Counted from the stretch's first letter, positions 48,635 to 60,329 are shown. The stretch is 64,000 nt of DNA from Capitulum mitella (GCA_030062745.1 CP099841.1:23749398-23813397), one strand, 5' to 3'. Numbers and translations are program-made. The notes: generated by a model from the letters alone, not told the origin.

Positions 48635-48904
48635 CCAAGGCTCGTAAATAAAAAGTTCGTAAGGGAAAAGCTTCGTAGCCACAGGTTCGTAAGCACATCA
48701 TTCCTATCGTAAAGGGTTCGTATCGGAAAATGTTCGAACGCGTAAAGGTTCGTATCGGAAAAGGTTGGCATCGGGAAAGGTTCGTAACGGAAAGGCTTCG
48801 TTAGGAAAACGGTTCGTGACAAAAGGCTTGTAAATGTACGGTTCGTACCAGAGACGGTCGTATCCAAAAAGGCCCGTTTCGGACAAAGTTCATATCGGAC
48901 AAGG
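48635..48904 (+). repeat. Minisatellite of 16-bp unit, left array
   Basis: About 15 diverged copies of a unit close to AAAAGGTTCGTATCGG. The first recognisable word is CCAAGGCTCGTAA at the left edge. The same unit occurs in the opposite orientation at 51509-51821. As 16 is not a multiple of three, successive units pass through all frames, and the minus strand reads as the 16-residue period FRYEPFPIRTFSDTNL. Confidence 0.85.
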
Positions 48905-51508
48905 GGCGGGACGCGGCCGCACCGTTTTCCCATCGTCGCCCACTGCGGCCAAGTGACTTGGCCACGCCAGGACCGACAGAAACAACATGGGCATGCAGTA
49001 GGTCTGCCCATTTACTGTCCGGCTTCGTGTGGGACCTGCAGCAGCATGTAGTGTTTTTTTTTTGCTGAAAGGCGCGAATCGGCAGCCAGATTTAGTCAGC
49101 CTAGATTGTGCGAGGATTGTCCTGCTCTGAAGTAAGCAGAGCTACCATAACATGAACAAAGGGCAGGGGATCTCTCAATAGCAGGATACTTTGGAGAGTT
49201 TTCGTTGTAGGTTGAATAGCTGGCATAACTTTATTTCGCATAACCTTATTTCCATGCGGTGAATTCTAGGTGAATTCTATGCGTCACAATTCTCCCTTTT
49301 CCGGATTTTAAAAAACGTAACCGACCGAGTATCTCCGAAGCAGGCGTACCTACGCCAATCCATGGTGTAATCTACTTTGTGGAATTTCGAAAGCACAAAA
49401 AAATGTTCATTGGCGGTGTCAGCAGGGAAGAAAGAGACGACACCGCTAAAAATCACTCCAACAGTTACATCAATATAACACGCACGGTCTCTGTAATAAG
49501 TACCGTCCCAATGGGTTGGTCCCATGACCGAGCGGCCATTTAGAGTGTGTAGGAGGAGCTGTCCAATTAGCGTCGGCATTTCGAAAAATGAGCGATGTGA
49601 CTATAAGAGAAAACTTCCTTATTTCTTCCTGCTGCATCTTCTCTGATATTTTGGCCTTCAGAATATGTAACGTTTAAATACTTCAGTCTCGAACTACTAT
49701 TTCTTATTTAATTTCTACCAAGACGCTGCAACAGGCACAATTAGGGCAACCCTGACATAACTGCGCCTCACGATGGGCCTAACTGCACCATCATAGAAAT
49801 GTTACGAAGTTCTGAGTACTTTTGAGGCGGGAAAGAGGATAATGAACCACTCTCTGACATATTATAAACAGTTCCACTTATTATTCTTTCTGCCAACGTT
49901 TCCCCGCAGGCGGGGAGAGGTGTTTGAATCTCGACCGGACGCAGGGTAAACCCCCAAGGAGGTGCCTGTATAGGCACATCCGATGGGCTTGGGGTTCATA
50001 CCCCTCTTGTGATCCGAAAATGTTTCATTCTTGAATCCGAAAACAAAAGTCCTGCATTTCCTACGCGTCGAAATAAGGCCACAAAAACTGTAGGGGTTTT
50101 GGGGGGTTGAGAATGGTGCACTTCCCCACTCCACGATCTACGTTAGTATGTCAAAAAGGGCACAAATTCCAGCAGAGGCAGCCAAGTCCCTAGGTGAAAT
50201 CGCACAGCGTGGTCACCTGGTTCCGAAGGCCACGGCGAGTGTGGTCACCGGAGAGCCACCCCCTCTCAATGAACTGACCCAAATCTGGAAAAAAAACATT
50301 TACCCAAAGACTGGCACGAGGCACTCGTCTAAGGGTGTCGCCAGGACTCTCGGCCTGGGGGCTGCCTGTTTAGCCTGCCTGTTTTTAGCCCTCCCAAGAA
50401 GGCTCTGGTGACGTTTCTGCTTCACTCCCAAAATGTCTCCTCTGCAGCCGAAGTCCCCCTCCCCCCATTCCCCGTGATTCTCTCTTGCGATAGATCCAAA
50501 CACATACAAGACACTCGAACAACCATCAGCACACCGCTACCTAGGCCTGCTCCGATTGTGCTTCCAGCGCAATAATGCCCGGCAAATGGCGCAAAAAAGG
50601 CAATCCCCTTGCCATAAAAAAATTCGCCGCGGATTTCAAAACGGAAAAATGCTGATGAAACAGGAAACACAACTCGACAACTGAGGCACTGGATATGATC
50701 AATTTCGCTTCATGGGATTCATAACACAGTTAAACATGGGTAATACACGCCAGAAAAATATTTCAAACTTGCACGGAAACTTCACGGACCCACCACACGC
50801 CTGAACTGCTGCCAGAGAGTAAGAGCAGAGGATCAAATCAATAGCCCCGTCCCGTCTCTCTCAGATAATATCCTCTATTTGGCAATCGGCTGCCTCAATT
50901 GGGGGATAATATGGGTGACGCAATTAGGCACGGTGGTGCTCATTAGCCAGCTCCCCTAACACTGCGGCAGCCACACGAACCAGATCTACCATGCAAAGGA
51001 GAACTAGCCCAGACCGCGTTACAAATGTACAAGAGAAACGCCTCCGTGCTTCCTTCCGACCGTGGCCGTAGAGGCTAAAGTCGCATCAATACGTATAATC
51101 TGCCACTGAGTCTTGTTTTCCTCCGCACGCCTGAGGCGGGGTCGCGATCAGTGGCGGGTCCAACCAACGTCTGTGATGAGGAAACCGGATAATCCGACCA
51201 ATTTCGGTTGACTTATCTTCTTGTTTCGCATGTTTGAAGGATTCCTGGACTTTGTTGGGAAAACACTGCAGTGCCTTTGACCACCTGATTACGCATGCCT
51301 TTGGTGGTCTGATTCCTGGTCACGGTCCTCATCCCTCCCCGGCTGTCGCGGGCTGCGCGCATGCCGGTCCGCCCAGGCTCCGTCAAAAGCCGGGGAAGCA
51401 ACAAAACAAAAGGTGTTTGAACATAAATGGTCATTTTGACTCCCCAAGAAACCAGCCACTGGCCAGAACTCCACGCGGCGCTCGGGCGAATGGGACCCTT
51501 TTTGGTTT
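48905..51508. other. 2.6-kb stretch between the inverted arrays
   Basis: Mostly AT-rich DNA. Frames at 49579-49277 (minus, 100 residues) and 50148-50411 (plus, 87 residues) look mildly protein-like but match no domain I know. No transposase signature. Confidence 0.4.
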
Positions 51509-51821
51509 TACGTTACGAACCTTTTACAATAAAAATTTTTTCCCCTACGAACCTTTTCCGACACGAAACGTGTCTGATACGAACCTTTTCCGATACCAGT
51601 CTTACGTTAACGAGCCTTTCTCCTTACGAGCCTTTTCCTTTGCCAACCTTTTCGCGCAAACCTTTTTCATACGAATCTTTTGCAGCGCGAATCTTTTCAG
51701 ATACGGTCCTTTTCCGATACGATCCTGTCCCGATACGAACCTTGCACGATACGAACCTTGTGTTTGGGGATTTTTGTCTACGAAACTTTTCCCTTACGAA
51801 CCGTTGGGTTACGAACCTTGC
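51509..51821 (-). repeat. Minisatellite of 16-bp unit, right array, inverted
   Basis: About 19 diverged copies of CCGATACGAACCTTTT, the reverse complement of the unit in the left array. It ends at the right with TTACGAACCTTGCTCCG, comparable on the other strand to the outer edge of the left array (CAAGG followed by TTCGTAA or CTCGTAA). Confidence 0.85.
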
Positions 51822-53780
51822 TCCGATTACCGGGCGAGTCCCTCCCCCGCAGCTACAGAGAGCTCTGCAACGCGCGCTGCAGTGGGCTGCAGCTCTGTTT
51901 AGCTGGGCCGGAAGCACACTTCCGCCGCGGCTAACAGAGCAACCTTTCTCTACAAACGTCTCGTTTGGCCGGCAAGACGAGCAGACGGAAGGCAAACAGA
52001 GCAGCTTTCCCCTTCCGCTGGACCAACAAACAACGGGAGTGCCTGCCGAGAGACGGCCGCATTCTCAGCAGCGTGAAAAAACCTTTGCAAGGCTTTTGCA
52101 AATAAAAGTAAAAGTAGCCACGCATGGCTACACAAAAGTAACTGCACTTTCTAACAAGTATGATAACAATAGAACACAATACACATAAAAGCGTGTAAGT
52201 GAGGTACACAGACTTTGGAACGGTATTCCGAATATAACAGTAAGACGGTTTCAAAACATACAACCGGTTTTTTTTTCTAAATGCCGTTGCTAAATCTTAC
52301 ACTGAATAGTCCCATAACTTGCCATTTTATCCTACGAAATTTTGACGATGAGAGCGACATCTAAGAACAGGCAAAAAAAATGACTGGATTACCATCTAAT
52401 TTGGGGTATAGTCTGAAATGACGGCTTATCTTTCTGCTGGAATATGAAATAAACGGAAAACCATTGACATGAGAAATACTGTCATCAATGTCTATGTCAG
52501 TCATCACGACTGAACGCTGCAGGAGAAGGCCGCAGTCGGCTGTTCTGTAACCATGACAACAACGCTTTTCCTCGGAAACCAAAAAGTGGCTATTCTCTGT
52601 TCAAGGGGGAAAAAGTGCAAGTTTTAGCGCTTATCATATACAAATATGGAAAAATTTGTAGCGCCCGAAATTCACTCTATACACTAAGCGTCAACGCAAA
52701 TTACAATAAGTAGAACTTACGCCATGAAAGAAAAGATTAAACGACTTTATGCGTAGACGTTTGTAAAAACATTTCCACATCTTTCCTTTGGTATTTAATT
52801 TTACTAGAATTGTGGCATGTTTAACCACAGTTAGTTTAAATGGAACCATTCAGCACAGAGGTTTGGAACTTTTTGAACCGCTCTTCGTCAGCAGCTTTCA
52901 TTTGCGTTTAACCTTTTGTTTTCAGTAACCGTGATTACAAGCAACAAAACGCAATATCCTAATTGTGTTCCTTAAATACACCGCTACACCATGCAGGATC
53001 GTTAATATGAGTTAGATGATATTTAGTTAAATGATGTCTCGTTCGCTCAGCTGGATGCTATCCAACAGCCACCGTTACGTCAGCTACAGGGTTTTTAAGT
53101 TCGCGTTCCACAGATCGGCACAAAAATAGTCCCGCGTAGTAAACAGGATATACGTCAGAAGCAGCCACCAAAAACAGACCATCCACCGCACACAGAGCTG
53201 GGAACAGAAGCCTTCTCTTGTCCGGGACTAGAAAAAAATACGACTGTTGTTCAGTTTCAGAGGGCGTGTGAGCTGCCGTGGATTTCTTGTTTCTTTCAGA
53301 CACCAGATCATTTGTCATGGTGTTGTTTGTCCGCCCCACACCACGGACATCTCCACGGGCAGGCACCGAGAGCCTCGGTGCAGGAGTTTCACCAGCATTT
53401 CACACAAGGGAAGGATGTCAAAGTGGCTGCCGAAGGCCGGTTCAAGGCACTACTGCAAATGCACTACACATTTTCACATAGAACAATACCCAGAGACGAC
53501 GTCCTTGTTTACGAAAAAACTCCCGGAAGACCTGAGGCTCTCCCTGGTCCACAGCGATGAAGCCGCTGCCTACCGGGCCCAAACAAGGGAACCGAATCAC
53601 TGGGATTCCAGGGACTCGGCACGCACCGACCGGGACCTCCCCGCCACACCGGCCCGTGTCTCCCGCCATCGGCCGGCACCCGCTCGACCGCACCACCTCG
53701 GTCCTGCACCAGACCCACATCGGCGCCACCGCGGTCCTCAACGTGTACATGACCGCCTCTGGAGAACCGCCGACACTCAC
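51822..53780. other. AT-rich intronic stretch, no gene seen
   Basis: AT-rich from 52.1 to 53.1 kb with no recognisable repeat structure, RNA gene or coding exon. This is the donor-proximal end of the large MDN1 intron. Confidence 0.5.
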
Positions 53781-53909
53781 CTGTTCGAAGCCTCCCAGCA
53801 GCTCGGTGGTGTCCATGGCCGAGTTCATAGTGAGCACGCGCAGTCGGTGTCCGGTGAGCGCCGCCAGCGTCTTCACCACGGACGTTTTGCCGCTCTCCGG
53901 CGGGCCCAC
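53781..53909 (-). CDS. MDN1: Midasin (MDN1) internal exon: Walker A segment of an AAA+ module
   Basis: This 129-nt exon encodes 43 residues. It opens with a P-loop (GPPESGKTS) and continues through LTGHRLRVLTMNSAMDTTEL to LLGGFEQ, the spacing and wording of midasin AAA+ modules. Midasin is a nucleolar/nuclear dynein-related ATPase that pulls assembly factors off pre-60S ribosomes. Splice sites on the minus strand are clear: the acceptor ends in CCAG just before 53909 and the donor after 53781 reads CAG|GTGAGT, a perfect consensus. Both ends are phase 0. The next exon in the gene is 12256-12094. A GGTCA-type tandem array begins directly upstream of the acceptor. I found no convincing upstream exon between here and the end of the window, so the 5' part of the gene is probably outside or in short exons I missed. 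Identity comes from recalled family motifs and was not searched. Confidence 0.85.
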
Positions 53910-53919
53910 CTGGCGGCAG

Positions 53920-54085
53920 GCGGTCAGGTCAGTCAGGTCAGCTCGGGTCAGGTCAAATCAGGTCACGTCAAGTCAGATCAGGCCCGGTCAAGCCAAGTCA
54001 AGCCAGGCCAGCTCAGGTTACGTCGGACCAGGTCAGTTCAGGCCAAATCAAGTCAGGTCAGGCCAGGTCAGGTCAAGTCGCAGCG
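53920..54085 (+). repeat. Pentamer-based GGTCA/AGTCA tandem array
   Basis: About 165 bp made of five-base words GGTCA, AGTCA, GCTCA and GCCCA. On the minus strand it reads TGACC/TGACT and lies immediately upstream of the MDN1 exon acceptor at 53909, so it forms the 3' end of the preceding intron. Confidence 0.9.
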
Positions 54086-55856
54086 CTGGGGAAGAACGGA
54101 GAGAGTCTTGAGATTGCTAGAGGAGAGGCGGTGGGAACAGCTGGGCTCAGTGGAAGACAGTAAACTGGGTTCACAGACAAAAAAGAACGCCGCGAGATAA
54201 ATGGGGGACCAACTCAGCATAGTGAGAACCTGCAGCAGGGGAGTGGGTACATACACAGGAAGAACGGCAGAGGTGGCTGCTGGATCAGCTGGCGCCCAGT
54301 GGGAAAACCGATTGCCGTGACAGCTGCCGACATCACGGCGCGCTCTCAGACGTGGAAAATATCCATAAACGGCTGGAGAACAGCGACAGCATGGAGCAGC
54401 ACAACGCGTAATCGGACGAGAAGAACACATCGCTATAACGGGCGGGCCATGAATTGATCATTATCTCCGACAAAGGCAGCAACCAACGGCAGAGCGCCCT
54501 CACCAGCCACCATGCGCCGCCGGTAACGAAGCCATTCACCGCTGGCCACTGCACCGGCCTCCGACCCGTGTCCAGCGCGGTGGCACATCAACAGGCCAGC
54601 AAGGCCCTGCCAGCGGCGGGATTCGGCCAGCGCAGCCGAGCGCTGGCCATTCCATATTCCGTCCGTGCGCCGCCGACAGGACGGCGAGCGATGGCCGCCC
54701 GACCTTTGTTTATCCCGCCATATCCGTCCGCACACTAAACAGCCGTCAGCCAATGTGAAACAAAAATCCCCCGGAAAAACCGTGTGGCGCGGCCAAAGAG
54801 GGCAGGGGCGGAACGGTGTGGGACCGACAACAAACGGGTGGGAAAGGAATACAAAAGAGCCATCTGCGTTCCCAAATCGTCGTTCGTGTTCGGAATCTCG
54901 GCGTCTCCCGTCCACATCCGGCGCAAATTGTCTTGAGAAAGACACATAAACTTCCACGGCTCTCTGCCGAACTTCCTCCAAAAATGCTCTCATAAATCAC
55001 GCCGTAAAACTGTTTTACCGTTATTAATGGGTACGACTCATGACACTATGCCCATGCAACTTTCATGTTTCCATGCAGCACGAGGAATATTTAGGCAACT
55101 GCACACAAGGAAAGAGTCACAAGGTAATGAAGTTTTCCACTTCGTACACGACTACCAGTAAGAGGCGCGACTACCTGGTAGCAAACATCACTTACGACAG
55201 GTCCATCACGTTTACATGAACAGCAGCGAAAGGACACTCGTGAAAGACCTCCACTCCGTGCTATAGCGAAAAACTCAATGTCTTCCCGTTCCTTTCCCAC
55301 TCCTCTCCCCAGTACACATCCTTGCGATCCTGCACAAAGCTTTTTGCTCCAAGATGTCAGCGGCACTACACTACTTGCACTAGCAGTACAGGTACTGCTA
55401 GTACCTGTGCATGGCAACCTAGTAAAGCCTTCCTGTCCCAGCAGGCCTATTCTCAGATCTCGTACATTTGTTTTGGTCTTAAGACTGAGTTTTAAGACAC
55501 GTGAGTTTCAAGACTTTAAGACTTAAGAGTTTTGGTTTTAAGACGCTCCAATGCCCAAAGCAACAAAATTTGCCCACATTTTTCACGAGGGTGCCAAAAT
55601 ACAAAGCTGGCAGCATTAGACCGCCTCCTCGGAGACACAAACGCCTCCGAGTGATTTCGACGGGTTGCTTCCCACGCCGCCAGCGTCCCCCGGCGTCCGT
55701 CGCCGGGGAAGCAGGAGGGGGGTGGGGGTAGGGCGGGTGTGACGACTGCGACGACCGACGAGTGGTCGACGGCCGACCGGGCCGCTTTATCGGCGCCGGC
55801 TCCGCCGAGGCTCGTAAGCCCGCTGCCGGCCGGCCGTAATTGGCGGCGACAGCGCC
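54086..55856. other. No gene seen
   Basis: Should include upstream MDN1 intron. A minus-strand frame at 54993-54850 (AFLEEVRQRAVEVYVSFSR) is mildly protein-like but has no clear splice sites, so I do not call it. A perfect 11-bp hairpin with 2-nt loop lies at 55379-55402. Confidence 0.45.
55379..55402. repeat. Perfect 11-bp inverted repeat, 2-nt loop
   Basis: ACTAGCAGTAC and its exact reverse complement are separated by AG. Confidence 0.9.
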
Positions 55857-56205
55857 CCGCGGAATACCCGGCCGGCATACCGAGCCGGGCGGAATACCCG
55901 GCCGGCATACCGAGCCGGGCGGAATACCGAGCCGGCACACCGGACCGGTCGGAATATCGAGCCCGCATACCGAACGGGGTGGAATATCCGGCCGGCATAC
56001 CGAGCCGGGCGGAATACTCGGCCCGCGTACCGAGCCGGGCGGAATACCCATCCGGCATACCGAGCGGGGCGGAATACCCGGCCGGCATACCGGATCGGAC
56101 GGAAAACTGAGCCCGCACACCGGACTGGGCGGAATACCGAGACGGCACACCAAACCAGCGGAATACCCAGCCGGCACAACGAACCGGGCGTGATATTGAG
56201 CCCGC
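55857..56205 (+). repeat. Minisatellite, 30-bp unit, about eleven copies
   Basis: Units read GGAATACCCGGCCGGCATAC followed by CGAGCCGGGC, with substitutions increasing towards the right. Both strands stay open across the array and give ten-residue repeats (IPGRHTEPGG on plus, VFRPARYAGR on minus). No gene structure supports translation. Confidence 0.93.
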
Positions 56206-57699
56206 AGGGGATACAGAGCATACCAAGCGGAGGGCGAACCGGCGCACATCGCATGGTTGTTGACTGGATGTGCCGAGACAGTAAGCAGCTGAGGTTAACG
56301 TCAAACCTCGCAGAGTAAATTCGGAGGTCACGCACCCGCGACGGCAGGGACATTTCCGTAACGATCCAATAACTCGAGTCTCTTCAACGAGCCGTTCCGA
56401 AGGCCAACTGTCCGAATGTCTCATCTCTGATCCGAATGGCAAGGAGGTTCGCGAAAGATTGGCCAATGATCTACTGCAATTGCCCAAAGTGAGTCGCCAT
56501 GAATCTTCCTGACTTCCCCTGCTGCCATGAGCACACCTATTCAAATGCTGCCTCGCCAGTGCCCCTTCCACCACACGAGCGGCGTGGGTCTGCTGGGACC
56601 CTGGCGCGCCTGATTCCCCCCCCCGGCCGAACAATAGCACCAGGTGAGCTGCCTCGGACGGGAGCCAGTCACGCGCACCAGTGGCCGTCCATCGCGCCGG
56701 CGCTAATCCGCCCGGGGCGCCGCCGCCGGCGACGAAGCGCGGACCGGTCACCCGCACGTGGCGGTGCCGATGCTTCTGATTTAGACGGGCCGGATCGGCC
56801 GGCTGAAAATAGGCCGGCGATGACGCGCGGGGGCCGGCGGCCGGCGGCTGCCGGAGCGGTGCCGTTCCTGAGCCGCCGACGGCCGCCCGCCGGCCCAGAC
56901 GACCAACAGACACAGCCGGCCGCCGTCATCGGACAGGCAATACTCCCGCTCGGTCGACTATTCACGGATATATTCGGTCTGTCCGAAAAACATCGCAGAT
57001 GGCATTGTCAGCCATATATATCTGGAAACATACATATGCATCAAAACCGTAATTAATAAAAAACGCGTATTCTGACTCCACCCACTGACATGATGTAAAA
57101 CAAGTGGATCTTTTGCCAACGTTCAATGGCATGCATCCGCTCGTGACCTGTTGCAACAGTCGACTTTAGGACATCGAACACACAACAGAAATCCCGGGAT
57201 ATCACTTTGAAACTCTAAAAATTCAGCTGCGAGACGTGTCGTGAGACACCGATTTCTATGACAACAAGCCACAACACAGCTATCTCAATCCAAAATACAT
57301 GTAAAGGGTAGAATATTCTATGTCAGATTAATACGTACGACATTGGCACTGGCAGACAATGACGGGCAAAACAGTTACACCGTTTGGGGAGCATCTCAGG
57401 AAAGAGTAGCACTTTACTGATGCAAATGAACAGAAATCCATATCCGTAACGGCTTCGAGACTATCTGGAGTGAGCTGTCTGACACATGGCGGCAGTGCAC
57501 AGTCACGCTGCCACCAGCATAACGTTAGCGCAAATCAATGCATTTATCCTGAACTACATTCCGACAGACAAAGCCTTTTAATGGATCACGTAGTGAGCTT
57601 CAGTAGACCAGCGGATGTGTTGGCCGGGGCAGGCGGCCTCAGCCCCGGCCGAGCCGGCTAGACCGCTCGGCTGAAGCGACCCATCCAATAGCGCTTCGT
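56206..57699. other. No gene seen
   Basis: GC-rich at 56.6-56.95 kb, AT-rich afterwards. No domain, RNA gene or mobile element recognised. Confidence 0.5.
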
Positions 57700-58465
57700 C
57701 AGCAGAGCCGGCAGCACGCTGACGGCCGCGGACCGGCCGCCCGTCAACTCTACAGCGCAGCGGACCGGCCCGCCCGTCAACTCCACAGAGCAGCGAACCG
57801 CCCGCCCGTCAACTCTACAGCGCAGCGGACCGGCCCGCCCGTCAACTCCACAGAGCAGCGAACCGCCCGCCCGTCAACTCTACAGCGCAGCGGACCGGCC
57901 CGCCCGTCAACTCTACAGCGCAGCGGACCGGCCCGCCCGTCAGCTCCAAAGAGCAGCGAACCGCCCGCCCCTCAACTCTACAGCGCAGCGGACCGGCCCG
58001 CCCGTCAACTCCACAGAGCAGCGAACCGCCCGCCCGTCAACCCTACAGCGCAGCGGACCGGCCCGCCCGTCAACTCTACAGCGCAGCGGACCGGCCCGCC
58101 CGTCAGCTCCAAAGAGCAGCGAACCGCCCGCCCCTCAACTCTACAGCGCAGCGGACCGGCCCGCCCGTCAACTCCACAGAGCAGCGAACCGCCCGCCCGT
58201 CAACCCTACAGCGCAGCGGACCGGCCCGCCCCTGAACTGTACAGCGCAGCTGACCACCCGCCCTCTACAGTGCAACAGACCGCCCGCCTGTCAACTCTAC
58301 AGTGCAGCAGACCGCCCGCCCCTCAACTCTACAGCGCAGCTGACCAGCCGCCCTCTACAGTGCAACAGACCGGCCGCCCCTCAACTCAACAGCGCGGCGG
58401 ATAGGCCCGCCCGTCACCTCCACAGCGCAGCTGACCGCCCGCCCGTCAACTCCACAGCGCGGCGG
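57700..58465 (+). repeat. Minisatellite with higher-order structure, units of 31-33 bp
   Basis: Two subunit types alternate. Type A is CTCTACAGCGCAGCGGACCG plus GCCCGCCCGTCAA; type B is CTCCACAGAGCAGCGAACCG plus CCCGCCCGTCAA. A variant of B (GCTCCAAAGAGC) and one of A (CCCTACAGC) recur at fixed places, giving a five-subunit block of about 160 bp present more than twice at about 57930-58240. The right end (58240-58465) is more diverged. Confidence 0.92.
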
Positions 58466-58547
58466 ACCATAGCCCGGGAACTATATCGCGCGACCGTTGA
58501 CCTGGAGCGGCTCAGGCCGCGAGAGCTAGAGGTCGGCAGCCGGCCCG

Positions 58548-58550
<3 letters not shown>

Positions 58551-58611
<61 letters not shown>
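58551..58611. repeat. (GA)n microsatellite
   Basis: About thirty uninterrupted GA units. Confidence 0.98.
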
Positions 58612-58612
<1 letters not shown>

Positions 58613-59613
58613 GCATACCGTGTTGGAGCAGCAGACGCAGCATTTTAGACACATGGCGCGCACAAACGGCCCGGAAAGCAGACGGATGCGTCGAGGGCAG
58701 CCACATTTAAACTGAGGTTCCAGCGCTCGAAATCGAGCGGGAGGCGTCCGAGTCGACGGCACCCGTGGGAACCATCCGTTCATCATTCCGCGCTGCTACA
58801 GGAGCTGATTGTTCTGCGTCGGACGACCTACCCGGGTTCCTCAGTCTTCTGCGGAGTCCTCTGGGTCCGGCCCGGCCCGGCAGAGGGCCTGCGATCATTA
58901 TACGGCTACCTCGGAGAGGTCCCTCACGGGCCGCCAGCAGCCGGCCAGTTACATGACGAGCGGACCAGATCGTCAGGGCTAACCGGGCGCAGGCTAGCTC
59001 CATGAGAGGTGCGCTCCATTTCCGCCATATGAAGGCTCTGGCACGGCATACACCACGGCAGCTCACATCACTGGCCCGCTGTTGATGACCACCCAGGGAG
59101 TTGCTTTAGTGGACGGTAGGGAGGGAGGGGGGGGGGGGAGCCGCATCACAAAGAGAAAGGTGCTGACACGCTGCCGCTGGGCCACCAAGCAAAAAGTGGG
59201 ATCTGTTGTGTACGGAGGAACCAGTACCGCAATAAACAGCTCAAAACCTGGCAGAAAAAACATCAAACAGAGAAGCAGAATTAAAGACAACGAAGTAACC
59301 ATTCTACAAGTAACGTGTAGTTTTGACTGCAACTGGCAAGCTGTAGTTTGGTGCCTCAGGAAACCATTCCATACATACATTACATCTGAAACTTATATTC
59401 ACGGACCTTCAAAGCGATTTCCCGCTCAATGCCACCGCGTCTTTTGGGTCGGTGTCCTTGTGTCAGCTGTCACGTGACTTCAGGAGGGGACGCAGGCCAA
59501 CCGGACGTTGGCGGGGAATCCGTACTGCATCATCCATGTGTGATGTCATAGACAGTTTTTAAGAACAACATTTTTGCATGCTTCTCACAATTTTTCGAAG
59601 GAAGTGGTATTAA
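58612..59613. other. No gene seen
   Basis: Contains a G run at about 59126-59138. Reading frames have no recognisable domain. Confidence 0.45.
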
Positions 59614-60066
59614 GTGTTCTTTTCAGGTACGACTTTTCTTTGTCAGCCTTTTCGAGGAACAAGTCATGACAACGTGATAAGCGACATTTTCTTGGGGGAA
59701 GGGGGAGCAAATGCATCTACTCGCCTTTCCAGAAAGTTGGCGTATGTTCCATATTTCCTTTACAGGGGATGTTTCATCTTGGCCCATTTAAAAAAAAAAT
59801 GCAATGAGTTCGCCGGCAAAGTATCAATGATTATGTTTTCTGTACTTTTTTTACCGAAGCAACCACAATTGTCGAAACGATTCATTGGCAAAAATATATC
59901 AAGACGTTACCCATCGATGATAACACGATACCAACATTTTAACAACGTTCAGTGGGCTGAACCTGCTCGTGTCATCTCCCGACAGCTGATGACAGAACGT
60001 GGATATATCGCTCACGGGAAAAGTCGCAGGAAATCGTTCCGAAATCCCGGAGATACAAAGCTTTGA
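59614..60066 (+). other. Unrecognised open reading frame, 150 residues
   Basis: The frame has balanced amino-acid use unlike the GC-driven frames elsewhere, with a basic C-terminal third (SRKLAYVPYFLYRGCFILAH early; HGKSRRKSFRNPGDTKL at the end). No family recognised. It could be the remnant of a mobile or virus-like element, or chance in AT-rich DNA. Confidence 0.3.
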
Positions 60067-60329
60067 AGCATAATATGCATTAAAAATATTTCTCTATTGT
60101 CATACGCTACATCTTAGATGTGTTCGTTACAGGGAGAACGTTCCCTTTCAGCACCGACTGGAAGACGAGCCTTCACCGCTCTTATAAGGAGTCATTTTCC
60201 CTGAGTTATAGAGTATAAATACAATTAATCCGCCGATTAACATGAAAATACGTATATTAACATACACATAAAAACGAACTAGACAACGTATTACATTACA
60301 CATGTCGGTGTCACTAAGCTTACTGTCTG

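Larger units (their letters stand above)
12257..53780 (-). other. Very large MDN1 intron hosting another gene
   Basis: This is the inferred intron of about 41.5 kb between two phase-0 midasin junctions. The donor is CAG|GTGAGT at the right end and the acceptor is a T-rich tract plus GCACAG at the left end. The peptide joins smoothly (GGFEQ to ADLRRHLEE) and the residue spacing between Walker A and the FEWVDS motif looks complete, so no further exon is needed. The intron holds the plus-strand receptor gene (31025-37297), a LINE remnant, a SINE head, the paired 16-bp arrays and at least ten minisatellites. A small missed exon cannot be excluded without transcript data. Confidence 0.65.

Noticed and set aside
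51427-52188. 253-codon plus-strand frame with FRYEPF-type repeats
   Set aside because: Explained by the 16-bp tandem unit passing through all frames.
54850-54993. Possible upstream MDN1 exon on the minus strand
   Set aside because: The peptide is mildly protein-like but does not match a midasin motif and has no convincing splice sites that lead to the Walker A exon.
55516-56913. 465-codon minus-strand frame
   Set aside because: It runs through a 30-bp array whose length preserves frame, and its flanks lack any recognisable domain.
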